Shown here one piece after another: positions 7,818 through 15,829 of a stretch of 49,968 nt of DNA. The translations under genes and the position numbers were made by a program. Below the pieces are notes generated by a model. That model was not told where the DNA came from, searched no databases, and saw only the letters and a program-made list of their open reading frames with translations. The stretch is from an uncultured Elusimicrobia bacterium (GTDB lineage: Bacteria > Elusimicrobiota > Elusimicrobia > Elusimicrobiales > UBA9959). Every line of letters begins with the position of its first letter. Position 1 is the first letter of the stretch. The DNA lies in contig CAIRNJ010000024.1 in assembly GCA_903879915.1 (NCBI GenBank), positions 1-49,968 of the forward strand, read 5' to 3'.

Positions 7818-7855
7818 TAAAAAACGCCCCGGGGTTTTAAGCCCGGGACGTTTTA
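7818..7855 (-). terminator. Intrinsic terminator after the Cys-repeat protein gene
   Basis: A GC stem (arms about 7824-7833 and 7842-7851, loop TTTTAAG) is followed on the minus strand by a T-run (AAAAAA on the plus strand at 7819-7824). It sits 55-85 bases beyond the stop at 7909. A T-run on the other side makes it potentially bidirectional. Confidence 0.75.
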
Positions 7856-7908
7856 TAATTAACTGCGGTTTATATTTTCCCTTATGCCGCTTGACCTGCG
7901 GTCAGGTA

Positions 7909-8685
7909 TCACCGGCTGCAGGTAACGGCGGCCACTCCCGGGTTGGCGTTCTCCGCCAGCATCTGGTTGTAGCAGTCCAGCGTTTCCTGCGCGTCCGCGC
8001 TGCCCCGGCAAAGGACAGCCGCCGTAGAGTCGCCGAGCGAGGGTTTCAGGGACTGGAAGCAGTCCAAAGGGCCGGAGCTGTTCCCGGAGGGAGCGTGTAT
8101 GCAGATGCTGAAAGCCACGGACGCCCCTACGCCGGGAACCTGGTACGCGCTGGCGTAGCAATCCACCGGGGCCGTGTCCGCGGCGCCCTGGCAGAGCTTG
8201 GCGGCGCTGGGCGGCGGAGAAACATACTGCAGGGCCTGCTGAAAACAGGCGCTGGCGCCGCCGGAGAGTTTTGACCGGGTGAAGATGCTGCGTCCGGCCT
8301 CCCTGACCGGCTTGCCCAGTACCAGCGGGCAGATCTTCACGTCCATATAATTAGGGCCGTCGCCGGGGTCCTGGTAAAAGAGGTCCTTGATGGTTTCATA
8401 ATCTTTTTGGGAGAGGAAATTTACTTCGAGCGCCTCTTCGCCCCCCGCTTTAACTATCCTGATCCCGGCTTTTATCCTGTACTCGCCCAGGTCTTTTTTA
8501 AGCGACAGCGAAACCTCCTCGGCCCAGCTCATGGCCGCTTTCGGGGCGGCAGGCGTGGCCACCTCTGTTTTCGCCAGCTCTCCGCCTAAAGACCTCAGGC
8601 CGGCGCTTTCAAGGTTTAGCTGCCCCGCCATAAGCGTTCCCCGCGCGATGAAGAATACCGCCGAGACCAGTAATGTTTTTTTCAT
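7909..8685 (-). CDS. Secreted Cys-repeat protein of unknown function
   Basis: A signal peptide (MKKTLLVSAVFFIARGTLMA) leads a 258-residue exported protein. I do not recognise the family. The C-terminal half holds about three and a half repeats of 29-33 residues, each starting CF or CY, with a middle LCxG-like Cys and ending in D before the next C (from about residue 150 to the end). Even Cys spacing suggests disulfides formed outside the cytoplasm. The ATG at 8685 is chosen over one 30 bases upstream because AAGGA lies 5 bases before it and the signal peptide begins there. A terminator follows the gene. Confidence 0.8.
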   Translation of the reverse strand: MKKTLLVSAVFFIARGTLMAGQLNLESAGLRSLGGELAKTEVATPAAPKAAMSWAEEVSLSLKKDLGEYRIKAGIRIVKAGGEEALEVNFLSQKDYETIKDLFYQDPGDGPNYMDVKICPLVLGKPVREAGRSIFTRSKLSGGASACFQQALQYVSPPPSAAKLCQGAADTAPVDCYASAYQVPGVGASVAFSICIHAPSGNSSGPLDCFQSLKPSLGDSTAAVLCRGSADAQETLDCYNQMLAENANPGVAAVTCSR

Positions 8686-8828
8686 ATTTCCTTTTCGTCC
8701 TTTTTCCGCCCGCAAGCAGCTTCCACAATAATAGTTTACCAGCCGCCCCCGCGGAGGGCCTGAGGCGAAAGGGAAAAGAACGGCGTATTTCGGTCTATAA
8801 AGGAAGCGTGACGGAAGAAGCGGTTTTA

Positions 8829-8877
8829 GTAACAGGACCTGTTACCAAGGTTCAGAACTTTTTTATTTTCCTGAACC
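8829..8877. repeat. Pair of perfect inverted repeats between two genes
   Basis: GTAACAGG (8829-8836) and CCTGTTAC (8838-8845) form an almost continuous 17-base palindrome. Three bases on, GGTTCAG (8849-8855) pairs with CTGAACC (8871-8877) around an A/T-rich loop. They lie after the stop of the SDR gene (8935) and upstream of the gene at 8685, so they may terminate the former or serve as an operator for the latter. Confidence 0.5.
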
Positions 8878-8934
8878 GGGCCTCTATCAGGAAAGATCCG
8901 GAGAACCGTTCCCCCCCGGTCCCTGCCGCTTTTT

Positions 8935-10494
8935 CTACCAGTCGGTAGGCCGGTAATCCTTCAGGAATTTTCCCCACACGTGCTCACCGGTGTTGAAGCC
9001 GGAGATGATGGGGTCTACGATGCGCGCCGCGCCGTCCACGATATCCAGCGGCGGATGGAAGCGGTGCTCTTTCACCTTGCGCGCGGCTATCTGCGCGGGG
9101 TCCTCGTCGGTCACCCAGCCGGTGTCCACGGCGTTCATGTGGATGCCGTCGGCCGCGTAATCCGCCGCCGAGGTGCGCGTCATCATGTTCAGCGCGGCCT
9201 TGGCCATGTTCGTGTGCGGGTGGCGGGTGGTCTTGAACTTGCGGTAGAACTGGCCTTCCATCGCCGAAACGTTCACTATGTGCTTGTCGCGCTCCGGCGT
9301 GCGCAGCAGCAGGGGTTTGAGCCGGGCGTTGAGGAGGAACGGCGCCACGGCGTTGACCAGCTGCACTTCCAGCAACTCCACCGCCGGCACTTCGGCCAGC
9401 AGCAGGCGCCACGAATTGCGTTCGCGCAGGTCCACCTGCTGCAGGTCCTGGTCCAGCTTCCCTTCGGGGAACAGGCCCTTCTGCGCCGCCAGTTCCTCGG
9501 GCAGCAGCGCCACCTGCGACAGCGCCGCCGCGTGCGTAAGGCCGGCGGCCCGCGCTATCCCGGGCAGCAGCGCCACCGGCGCCGCGCTCCCGGCCGGCGC
9601 GCCTTCGGGCAGCATATGGTAGCCGCGCAGCCCCTCGTAGGCGCCCAGCAGGCGGCGCGCCTGTTCGGGCATATCGCGCAGCGGGCCCTGCTCGCGCTCC
9701 ATCATGTGCGCGTAGAACTCCGGCGGGCGCCGCACGGTCTGGCAGGCGTTGTTGATTATGAAATCCAGCCGCGGCCGCGTCAGCAGAAGGTGTTTACAGA
9801 ACTCCTCCACGCTGGGCGTGTGGCGCAGGTCCAGCCCGAAGATCTCCAGCCGGTCCCCCCACTCCCTGAAATCCGGTTCCGCCGCGTAGCGCAGGGCGGA
9901 GTCGCGCGGGAAGCGCGTGCTCACTATCAGCTGCGCTCCGGCGCGCAGCAGCTTTATGCCCGCCTGGTAGCCTATCTTCACGCGCCCGCCGGTGAGCAGC
10001 GCCACGCGGCCGCGCAGGTCGGCCGTTTCCGTGCGCTTGCGGAAATTCAGCTCCGCGCACGGCGGGCAGAGCTGGTCGTAGAAATGGTGGAGCAGGGTGA
10101 AATCTTTTTTGCAGGTGTAGCAGTTGCGCCCTTCGTGCGCCGCCGCCGGCTCCCGCTCCTGCCCGGCCTCTTCCCGTTCCAGGGCCGGGGGCGGCAGCAG
10201 GTTGGGCGTGATGAAAACGGACTGCCTGCGCAGTTTGCGGATGCCCGTCAGGTTCAGCACGCTTTCGGCGCGCTGCGTTTTGGCGGCCTTGCGCTGGCGC
10301 TCATAGGCCTTTACGAGCTGGCGCCGCGCGCGGGAATCGGGCCGGGACAGCCGGCCGGCCGCCTGCAGCAGGCGGTGGCGCTCGGCCTCGGGCACGTCCG
10401 ACAGCAGCCCGCGGTCGCCGGCCAGGGCTTCCAGCAGGTCGGCGGCGGCGCGGATCTTTTCGGCTAAGGCGGGCGGGTTGGCTTTATCGTTCAT
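8935..10494 (-). CDS. Zinc-finger SDR-family oxidoreductase lacking the catalytic Tyr
   Basis: The 519-residue protein has a helical N-terminal region (1-100), a Cys4 zinc-ribbon-like element (Cys125, Cys128, Cys143, Cys146) and then a Rossmann short-chain dehydrogenase domain: TGGRVKIG at 168-175 binds the dinucleotide and NNA at 248-250 follows. An insertion of about 110 residues (255-370) precedes the catalytic segment. Ser410 and Lys432 fit the SDR triad, but Tyr is replaced by Thr428 in [11 protein letters not shown], a segment I associate with a particular subfamily of large SDRs. Redox activity is therefore uncertain. The ATG at 10494 is used; a TTG at 10503 is also possible. It follows the nitroreductase gene after 13 bases. 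Confidence 0.85.
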   Translation of the reverse strand: MNDKANPPALAEKIRAAADLLEALAGDRGLLSDVPEAERHRLLQAAGRLSRPDSRARRQLVKAYERQRKAAKTQRAESVLNLTGIRKLRRQSVFITPNLLPPPALEREEAGQEREPAAAHEGRNCYTCKKDFTLLHHFYDQLCPPCAELNFRKRTETADLRGRVALLTGGRVKIGYQAGIKLLRAGAQLIVSTRFPRDSALRYAAEPDFREWGDRLEIFGLDLRHTPSVEEFCKHLLLTRPRLDFIINNACQTVRRPPEFYAHMMEREQGPLRDMPEQARRLLGAYEGLRGYHMLPEGAPAGSAAPVALLPGIARAAGLTHAAALSQVALLPEELAAQKGLFPEGKLDQDLQQVDLRERNSWRLLLAEVPAVELLEVQLVNAVAPFLLNARLKPLLLRTPERDKHIVNVSAMEGQFYRKFKTTRHPHTNMAKAALNMMTRTSAADYAADGIHMNAVDTGWVTDEDPAQIAARKVKEHRFHPPLDIVDGAARIVDPIISGFNTGEHVWGKFLKDYRPTDW

Positions 10495-10507
10495 CGGGAC
10501 CAATATC

Positions 10508-11284
10508 TTACTTAATATCCGCGCGGCCCACCGGGGCCATGTAGATCACGAACTCGTCCCTGCCGTCGAGGCTCAGCAGTTTGTCGGCCAGCTTCTGGTC
10601 GTAGGCCCCCACGGCGCAGGTGCCGCAGTTTATGGATTCGCAGGCCAGGTACAGGTTCTGGCACATGTGGCCGGAATCCTGCAGGATGAGGCGCGCGGCC
10701 TCCGTAAGGTAGCGCCATTCGGTGCGGTAAGGCACCGCGCTCCAGATAAAAGCTACGGCGCAGTTTATCATGGAGGCCTGGCCGCGCGCCGCCTTCTGCA
10801 CTTTCGCGGGCAGGTCTTTGGGCGCCGGCAGCCGGGCCAGTTTATGGTCCAGCGGCTGGTAGCGGTACAGGCCCGGCTTAAGGTCGGTAACGTTATAAAC
10901 CGCCAGGTAGGTCTCGAACGGATGCATGGCCCCGCCCGACGGCACGGTGCGCATGGTCACGGCCGGAGTGCGCATTTTCCGCACGCCCTGCGTGGCCCAC
11001 AAAAGGTAGGAAAGCTCTTCCAGCGTCAGCGGCTCCCGGGTGAAGCTGCGCCGGCTTTCGCGGCCGGCTATGCAGGCGAAGAGGTCAGTTTTCTTCAGCA
11101 CGGCCGGGTCGGGCTTGGGCAGTTCCAGGCCCGCGTCGCCTTTGCCGTAGGGTTTCTGCAGCGGGCCGCGCGGCAGGCCGCGGGCCTGGTCGCACTCCAG
11201 CCTGGCCAGTTCGGGGAACGCGCTTTTCATTACTTCCCTGTGCTTTATAGTTTTTTTGCGCGCCTGTACGTTCCTGTCGGGCAT
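10508..11284 (-). CDS. SagB/ThcOx-type nitroreductase-family oxidoreductase
   Basis: The 258-residue protein has the FMN-binding nitroreductase fold: [20 protein letters not shown] near residues 75-95, [13 protein letters not shown] (about 115-127) typical of the SagB branch, and [20 protein letters not shown] (about 207-226). SagB-like proteins oxidise azolines in peptide natural products, but many stand-alone members have unknown substrates and no cyclodehydratase or precursor peptide is nearby. The ATG at 11284 is favoured by GGAGGA four bases upstream; a longer frame adds 15 unlikely residues. It is the first gene of a pair with the zinc-finger SDR, suggesting a shared redox pathway. Confidence 0.85.
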   Translation of the reverse strand: MPDRNVQARKKTIKHREVMKSAFPELARLECDQARGLPRGPLQKPYGKGDAGLELPKPDPAVLKKTDLFACIAGRESRRSFTREPLTLEELSYLLWATQGVRKMRTPAVTMRTVPSGGAMHPFETYLAVYNVTDLKPGLYRYQPLDHKLARLPAPKDLPAKVQKAARGQASMINCAVAFIWSAVPYRTEWRYLTEAARLILQDSGHMCQNLYLACESINCGTCAVGAYDQKLADKLLSLDGRDEFVIYMAPVGRADIK

Positions 11285-11317
11285 TGTTCCTCCGCCGCGC
11301 GCCGCGCGGCAGCTATA

Positions 11318-11323
11318 ATTATA
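11318..11323 (-). promoter_or_regulatory. -10 box for the nitroreductase/SDR operon
   Basis: TATAAT on the minus strand lies 33 bases before the ATG at 11284; the leader includes a GC-rich palindrome and the GGAGGA ribosome binding site. A clear -35 is not visible. Confidence 0.45.
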
Positions 11324-11352
11324 AAACAATTGCGGGTGTGCCGTACGCCGGC

Positions 11353-12177
11353 TCAGTCATTCACGCTCAGGCCGGCCCAGAATACGCCTGCGTCGCGGGG
11401 CACGGCGGCCGCGCAGACGTCGGCGCAGGCCTGCACCAGGTAAAGGTCGTACTTCTTAACCCCGTCCTTTTTCGCCATTACCCGGAACTTCATGCCGTGC
11501 TTCAGTATAACTTCGTCCTCGCCCTGGTCTACGAGTATTCCCTTCTCGCCGGGGCGGCCCAGGTACAGGGCGAAGACCGCCTTGCGGGAGCCGTCGTCTT
11601 CGGCGGCGCCCATCTCGATGGCGAAGTAGCGGGCTACCTTATAGGAAGTGGAAGTGGAGACATAGCCCTTGTCTAGGAACTCCTCGCCGATAGTGTAAGG
11701 TTCGCTGCCGCGGAATTTCAGGCCCAGGCCGCGGAACAGCATCAGGTCGGCGGGCAGCGCCGGCGCCCGGCTGAACACATGGTCCATGTGTTCCACTATC
11801 AGTTTTGCGTCTTCCGGGCCGGTGCCGTACCAGGTGTAGGGGCCGGGATAGAAGCGCAGGTAGCCGTTTATCTCGGAATAAAAACTATCGCTCTTGCTGG
11901 TATAGGCTTCCAGGTCCATCACCTCATCCCCGCTTGAGCCGAAATAGGTGGGCGACGGGTAGCCCAGGCTGCCGTAAAGGGTTTGGAAATCGTAGGTGCG
12001 CGCGCCCGCCGCGGCGGCGGGCAGCGGCAGATCAGCGCCGTGCAGCCCGGCCTGAACGGCCGCCAGTGCCGGCCCGCTGTAAAAAGGAAAGTCAGCGGCT
12101 TTTACGGGGCCGCTGAAGAGCGCGGCCAGGACCGCCGCCGCGCAGCCGGCTGTTAATTTGAAAATTCTAATGGTCAC
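11353..12177 (-). CDS. Secreted R-S-E class ADP-ribosyltransferase
   Basis: A signal peptide (about 1-28, ending VKAA) precedes a 274-residue protein with the hallmarks of arginine-type mono-ADP-ribosyltransferases related to VIP2/iota/exoenzyme folds: INGYLR at 103-108, the NAD-binding Arg149 in LFRG, the S-T-S motif at 174-176 (GYVSTSTS), and an E-x-E at 220-222 (QGEDEVIL). These enzymes transfer ADP-ribose from NAD to protein. It would act outside the cytoplasm, perhaps on competitors, hosts or envelope proteins. No immunity protein is evident beside it. The start is GTG at 12177 with no SD; TATAAT ends 6 bases upstream, so the mRNA appears leaderless. It is divergent from a secreted metalloprotease gene. 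Confidence 0.85.
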   Translation of the reverse strand: MTIRIFKLTAGCAAAVLAALFSGPVKAADFPFYSGPALAAVQAGLHGADLPLPAAAAGARTYDFQTLYGSLGYPSPTYFGSSGDEVMDLEAYTSKSDSFYSEINGYLRFYPGPYTWYGTGPEDAKLIVEHMDHVFSRAPALPADLMLFRGLGLKFRGSEPYTIGEEFLDKGYVSTSTSYKVARYFAIEMGAAEDDGSRKAVFALYLGRPGEKGILVDQGEDEVILKHGMKFRVMAKKDGVKKYDLYLVQACADVCAAAVPRDAGVFWAGLSVND

Positions 12178-12183
12178 TTATAT

Positions 12184-12189
12184 ATTATA
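12184..12189 (-). promoter_or_regulatory. -10 box of the ADP-ribosyltransferase gene
   Basis: A perfect TATAAT on the minus strand is followed by six bases and then the GTG start. No recognisable -35 lies at 16-18 bases upstream, so an activator may be required. Confidence 0.55.
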
Positions 12190-12221
12190 CGCCTCCGGCC
12201 CGCCGCGCGCACGAGCCTTTA

Positions 12222-12251
12222 GACCTACGGAATTTACTTATTGGACCTACG
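12222..12251. promoter_or_regulatory. Direct repeat GACCTACG, two copies 22 bases apart
   Basis: GACCTACG occurs at 12222-12229 and 12244-12251, on the same face of the helix two turns apart, between divergent promoters that lack -35 boxes. A further inverted repeat CGTACC/GGTACG lies at 12252-12257/12266-12271. This fits a binding site for a regulator shared by both secreted-protein genes; the regulator is unknown. Confidence 0.4.
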
Positions 12252-12281
12252 CGTACCGGGGAACGGGTACGGCCAGAAAGG

Positions 12282-12287
12282 TATAAT
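12282..12287 (+). promoter_or_regulatory. -10 box of the metalloprotease gene
   Basis: TATAAT lies six bases (TCAAGG) before the ATG at 12294, the same spacing as in the divergent gene. No -35 is recognisable. AAGG directly abuts the ATG, too close to act as a usual SD. Confidence 0.55.
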
Positions 12288-12293
12288 TCAAGG

Positions 12294-13238
12294 ATGCGCA
12301 GGATCATTGACTGGCTATTGCTCGCGGCGGTGCTGGGCGGCGCGGGCTACGGCGCGTACACGCATAAGGCGCAGGTGCGCGCCGCAGCGCGTTCGCTGAA
12401 GGCGCAGCTGGCGCCCTGCTCGTCGCCCGTCACGTATTCGATCGGCCGCGTGGACCCCCGGTTCGGCATCTCCACGGCCGCCCTCGCGGTTTACCTTGAA
12501 GAAGCCGCGGCTACCTGGGAAAGGCCGGCGGGCAGGGACCTTTTCGAATATGCGCCGAGCAGCGGCGACGTGACGGTAAGCCTGGTCTACGACAGCCGCC
12601 AGGGCGCGGCCGACACGCTCAAGGCGCTGGGCATCAGCACCGACCAGAGCAAAGCGTCCTACGACGCGCTGAAGGCCCGGTACAACGCGCTCTCCGCGCG
12701 GGTGGACGCGGCGGAGGCGGCGCATCACGCCCAGGCGGCCGGCTACCGGCGCAGGGAAGACGCGTACAACGCGAAAGTAAGGCACTGGAACCGGCAGCGG
12801 GGCGTGCCGGAGCCGGTGTATAAACGGCTGCTGGCCGAGAAAGCCGCGCTGGCGCGGGAGTTCGCGGACGTGAAGACCGTCGAGAACGTTCTGAACGCGG
12901 ACATCAACACGCTCAACGCGCTGGCCACCACGCTCAACCAGCTGATAGTGCAGCTGAGCCTGAACGTCGGGCAGTACAACCGCGTCGGCGCGGCCATGGG
13001 GCACTTTGAGGAAGGCTATTTCAAGATCTCGGGCGGCGTGCAGACGATAACTATCTACGTGTACTCCGCTCCCGTGCAGCTGGTGCGCGTTCTCGCGCAT
13101 GAGCTGGGCCACGCGCTGGGGCTGGAGCACGTTAACGACCCCGAAGCTGTAATGTTCAAGATAAACAGGGGCGCGGACCTGAAAGTGAGCGGCGCGGATA
13201 TAGCCGAGCTGAACCGGGCCTGCAAGGCCGGCCGCTAG
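12294..13238 (+). CDS. Matrixin-like zinc metalloprotease with coiled-coil insert
   Basis: The 314-residue protein has an N-terminal hydrophobic anchor or signal (about 5-22). The catalytic domain is split: an N-terminal part (YSIGRVDPRFGIS at 48-60, then AAATW and LFEY) and a C-terminal part with HELGHALGLEH (His269, Glu270, His273, His279) and a Met-turn at Met287. Between them residues about 115-225 form a long helical, Ala/Lys/Glu-rich region likely to be a coiled-coil hairpin. It would cleave proteins outside the cytoplasm. Its stop codon overlaps that of the convergent cyclase gene within the palindrome CTAG (13235-13238). It is one of only two plus-strand protein genes here. Confidence 0.87.
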   Translation: MRRIIDWLLLAAVLGGAGYGAYTHKAQVRAAARSLKAQLAPCSSPVTYSIGRVDPRFGISTAALAVYLEEAAATWERPAGRDLFEYAPSSGDVTVSLVYDSRQGAADTLKALGISTDQSKASYDALKARYNALSARVDAAEAAHHAQAAGYRRREDAYNAKVRHWNRQRGVPEPVYKRLLAEKAALAREFADVKTVENVLNADINTLNALATTLNQLIVQLSLNVGQYNRVGAAMGHFEEGYFKISGGVQTITIYVYSAPVQLVRVLAHELGHALGLEHVNDPEAVMFKINRGADLKVSGADIAELNRACKAGR

Positions 13239-14968
13239 CCGCCGGCGGCTTCCACCGTATAAAGCACCATCGGCTTTGATTTCCCCTTCATCAGCACCGG
13301 CGGGCAGGCCTTGAAGTTCACGTCCGGGAACCCGCTCCTGTCCAGGCCCAGCACCGTGGCTTCGCTGAGCAGTATCTGCGTGGCGGCCGTCTTGGTCTGG
13401 CTCTCGATGCGCGAGGCCACGTTCACGGTGTCGCCCAGCACGGTGTACTCAAGGCGCTCGGTGGTGCCCACGTTGCCCGCCACCAGCGGGCCGCTGTGCA
13501 CGCCCACGCCGAAGAAAACCTCGGGGTAGCGGCCCTGCGCGTTGAACTCGCGCAGCGCCGCGCGCATGCCCAGCGCGGCCTTCAGCGCCGCCGTCTGGTG
13601 GTCGGCCACGCCGAACACGGGCGAGAAAATGGCCATCACCGCGTCGCCCATGAATTTGTTTATCACGCCGCGGTTGTCCGTTATCGGCCTGGTGATATAG
13701 GTGAAGTACTCGTTGAGGAAGCGGATCAGCTCCACCGGCGGCAGCTTCTCGCTGAGCGGGGTGAAGCCGCGGATGTCGGAGAACAGCACCGTGGCCTGTA
13801 TCTCCTCGCCGGCCAGGTTCACGCGGCCGCTCTTCATTATCTTCTCCGCTATCTCCAGCGAAACGTAGCGGCCGAAGGTGTCCTTGATATGGTCCCGCTC
13901 CACCAGCCCGTCGAGCATCTGGTTGAAATGGCCCTTCAGCTGGCCCAGCTCGTCGGCGTACAGCACGGAGGTCTTGCAGCTGAAATCGCCGGCCGCCACG
14001 GCCTTCATGCGGCGCACCAGCGCGCTAACCGGTACCTGCACGTTGTAGCGGTAAAGCACTACGGAAACCGCCTGGAATACCAGTATCATCCCCGTCAGGC
14101 AGGCTATGATAAGAATGGGGATGAGCACCCGCATATGTTCGTATGGTAGCGTCCAGTCCCAGCCCTGGCCGCGGGTAGCGGCGAGCCTGGCGAACAGGTC
14201 GTAATTGGAGAAGACGGGAACATAAAGGGCCAGCAGCAGCGGCACCATGGCCAGGGAGAACATCATCAGCGCGTAGCGCAGCGTAAGGCTGACGGCGAAG
14301 CCGTGTTTTACGCCGTAGGGATTATTCTCCATGAAGAACGGCCTGGCGATATACCGGCGGATGTAGAGCCCGGTCAGCTCCAGGTTGAGATAGCTCACGA
14401 AAGCGCCGAAAAGCAGGGCGGACACAACAAAGACCGTCTGTACCCTGCCGGACGCGGTCCCGTACTGTTCGGAATAGACCGCAACTTTTACGAAGTAGCG
14501 CTGCGCGGCTATCAGCCAGCCCAGGACGAAGATGACAAGGGGCAGATGGATGATGCGGCTTTCTATGCGGGCCATGTTCTGCGGCCTGGCGGAGAAGCGG
14601 TGCCTGTACAGCGGCCACAGCCAGACCAGCAGCAAAAGGAAATAGAACCCGCCTATGCCTTCGGCGGCGTTATAGGTTTCCTGCCGCTCCAGTTTCCCCT
14701 CCACCCGGCGGTAGGTCACCTGCTTCGTCAGGTTCAGCGGCTTGAAGATGCGTTTCTGAACGTCCTCCGCGGGTTTGTAAGAAGCTCCCTTGGCCCTGGC
14801 GTCCGTGACGTGCTCCCATTCCGTTTTCAGCAGGCCTACGTCGATCAGGGAATATTTTTCGAAAAAGAAGGCGGTGGTGCTGCCCAGGTACACCATCAGC
14901 GAAAAAAGGACGTACAGGCCCAGGTTGAGCGTTTTTATTTTCCGCCATATCGTCGCAAGGATTTTCAT
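13235..14968 (-). CDS. Membrane-bound class III adenylate/guanylate cyclase
   Basis: The 577-residue protein has an N-terminal hydrophobic segment (13-35), an exported loop, further membrane segments near 107-122, 139-158, 176-200, 230-252 and 281-303, a HAMP-like linker (about 305-357) and a C-terminal cyclase domain (about 390-565). Metal-binding Asp398 (FSDIRGF) and Asp442 (KFMGDAVMA), Lys438, Asp513 and the transition-state residues Asn516 and Arg520 are all present, so it should be active; Lys438 with Asp513 favours ATP over GTP. It probably makes cAMP in response to an envelope signal. It begins 24 bases after the secreted unknown gene ends, so the two may be cotranscribed. Confidence 0.93.
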   Translation of the reverse strand: MKILATIWRKIKTLNLGLYVLFSLMVYLGSTTAFFFEKYSLIDVGLLKTEWEHVTDARAKGASYKPAEDVQKRIFKPLNLTKQVTYRRVEGKLERQETYNAAEGIGGFYFLLLLVWLWPLYRHRFSARPQNMARIESRIIHLPLVIFVLGWLIAAQRYFVKVAVYSEQYGTASGRVQTVFVVSALLFGAFVSYLNLELTGLYIRRYIARPFFMENNPYGVKHGFAVSLTLRYALMMFSLAMVPLLLALYVPVFSNYDLFARLAATRGQGWDWTLPYEHMRVLIPILIIACLTGMILVFQAVSVVLYRYNVQVPVSALVRRMKAVAAGDFSCKTSVLYADELGQLKGHFNQMLDGLVERDHIKDTFGRYVSLEIAEKIMKSGRVNLAGEEIQATVLFSDIRGFTPLSEKLPPVELIRFLNEYFTYITRPITDNRGVINKFMGDAVMAIFSPVFGVADHQTAALKAALGMRAALREFNAQGRYPEVFFGVGVHSGPLVAGNVGTTERLEYTVLGDTVNVASRIESQTKTAATQILLSEATVLGLDRSGFPDVNFKACPPVLMKGKSKPMVLYTVEAAGG

Positions 14969-14992
14969 AGGGACAGGTGCTCGTTCTCCGGT

Positions 14993-15805
14993 TTATTCTA
15001 TCAGCGGTACAACGGCGTAAGAGTTCTTGCCGCGGGGTTTGGCCGCCGCGCCGCGCGCCGGTTGCGCAGGGGCGCCGCCTTCCAGGAGCAGGTCTATGCG
15101 GTAGCCCTTGCCGGCCACATGCCTGTTCTTCCCCGGCACCAGCGTGGCCAGGTTCTGCAGCTGGAAGGGCTGGTCCGGGCTGTGCAGGCTTTGTTCTATC
15201 TGGTACTGCAGGTCGAAGCTGCCGGCCGTATCCCCGGGCTTCAGGTACGCGGTGAAGATGAACCCTGTCTTGTGGGCGCCTCTCATGCCGTCCGTCACGT
15301 TGGACTGTATGCCCGCTTTGGTGGTCAGCCGGCAGCTCTGTTTGTAGGTGCCTGCGTAAACGTCGGCGGTAAGGCGGTAATTGGGCAGCCCTTTTTCGTT
15401 CCAGGGCGTTCTTTTCGCGTTCTTTTTCGCGTCCAGCGCTATGCGCACCGCCCAGGGGCCGCTTTCCAGCACGGTCATATTAGAGCCCGCCCACAGGGCT
15501 ACCTCGCCCTGGCCCTGTATGGAGCGGCCGCCGGCGCCGCGGCCGTCGGAAAGCTCCAGCTGGTACTGCAGGGAAAAGTGGGCCGGGTCCTCGGCGCGGG
15601 CCAGCAGGCCGTTGAAGATCATTTCCTTGTCGCCGGCCGGCCCGACGAAACTTAACTGGCGGTCCTCCTGCGCCTGCAGGACCTGCGTGTATTCGGCCTG
15701 GCCTTTGAAGATGCGCACCGTCAGGGAATGCTCCGCCGGCGCGGACTGCGCGGCAGCCGGCGCGAGCGCGGCTAAAAGAGCCGGTAAAAGATATTTTGTT
15801 CTCAT
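14993..15805 (-). CDS. Secreted protein with internal duplication, unknown function
   Basis: A signal peptide (MRTKYLLPALLAALAPAAAQSA) leads a 270-residue protein I do not recognise. The mature part looks like two related beta-rich domains: each begins LTxxx(F/Y)xG, has a central FSLQYQLE or FDLQYQIE (near residues 76-83 and 196-203) and ends in an R-I-x-L strand pair. That points to a tandem duplication. The last about 25 residues are Ala/Pro/Lys-rich. It lies between rsgA (24 bases upstream) and the cyclase gene and may supply the cyclase's extracytoplasmic signal; that is speculation from position. Confidence 0.75.
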   Translation of the reverse strand: MRTKYLLPALLAALAPAAAQSAPAEHSLTVRIFKGQAEYTQVLQAQEDRQLSFVGPAGDKEMIFNGLLARAEDPAHFSLQYQLELSDGRGAGGRSIQGQGEVALWAGSNMTVLESGPWAVRIALDAKKNAKRTPWNEKGLPNYRLTADVYAGTYKQSCRLTTKAGIQSNVTDGMRGAHKTGFIFTAYLKPGDTAGSFDLQYQIEQSLHSPDQPFQLQNLATLVPGKNRHVAGKGYRIDLLLEGGAPAQPARGAAAKPRGKNSYAVVPLIE

Positions 15806-15829
15806 AGTATAATTTTTCGGCGCCGCGGG

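Noticed and set aside
8980..10467. Long plus-strand open frame opposite the SDR gene
   Set aside because: It is antisense to a clear protein domain and encodes a low-complexity Arg/Gln/Gly-rich product; high GC keeps shadow frames open.
10508..11284. Thiazole/oxazole peptide biosynthesis cluster
   Set aside because: Only a SagB-like flavoprotein is present; no cyclodehydratase, YcaO or precursor peptide is visible around it.
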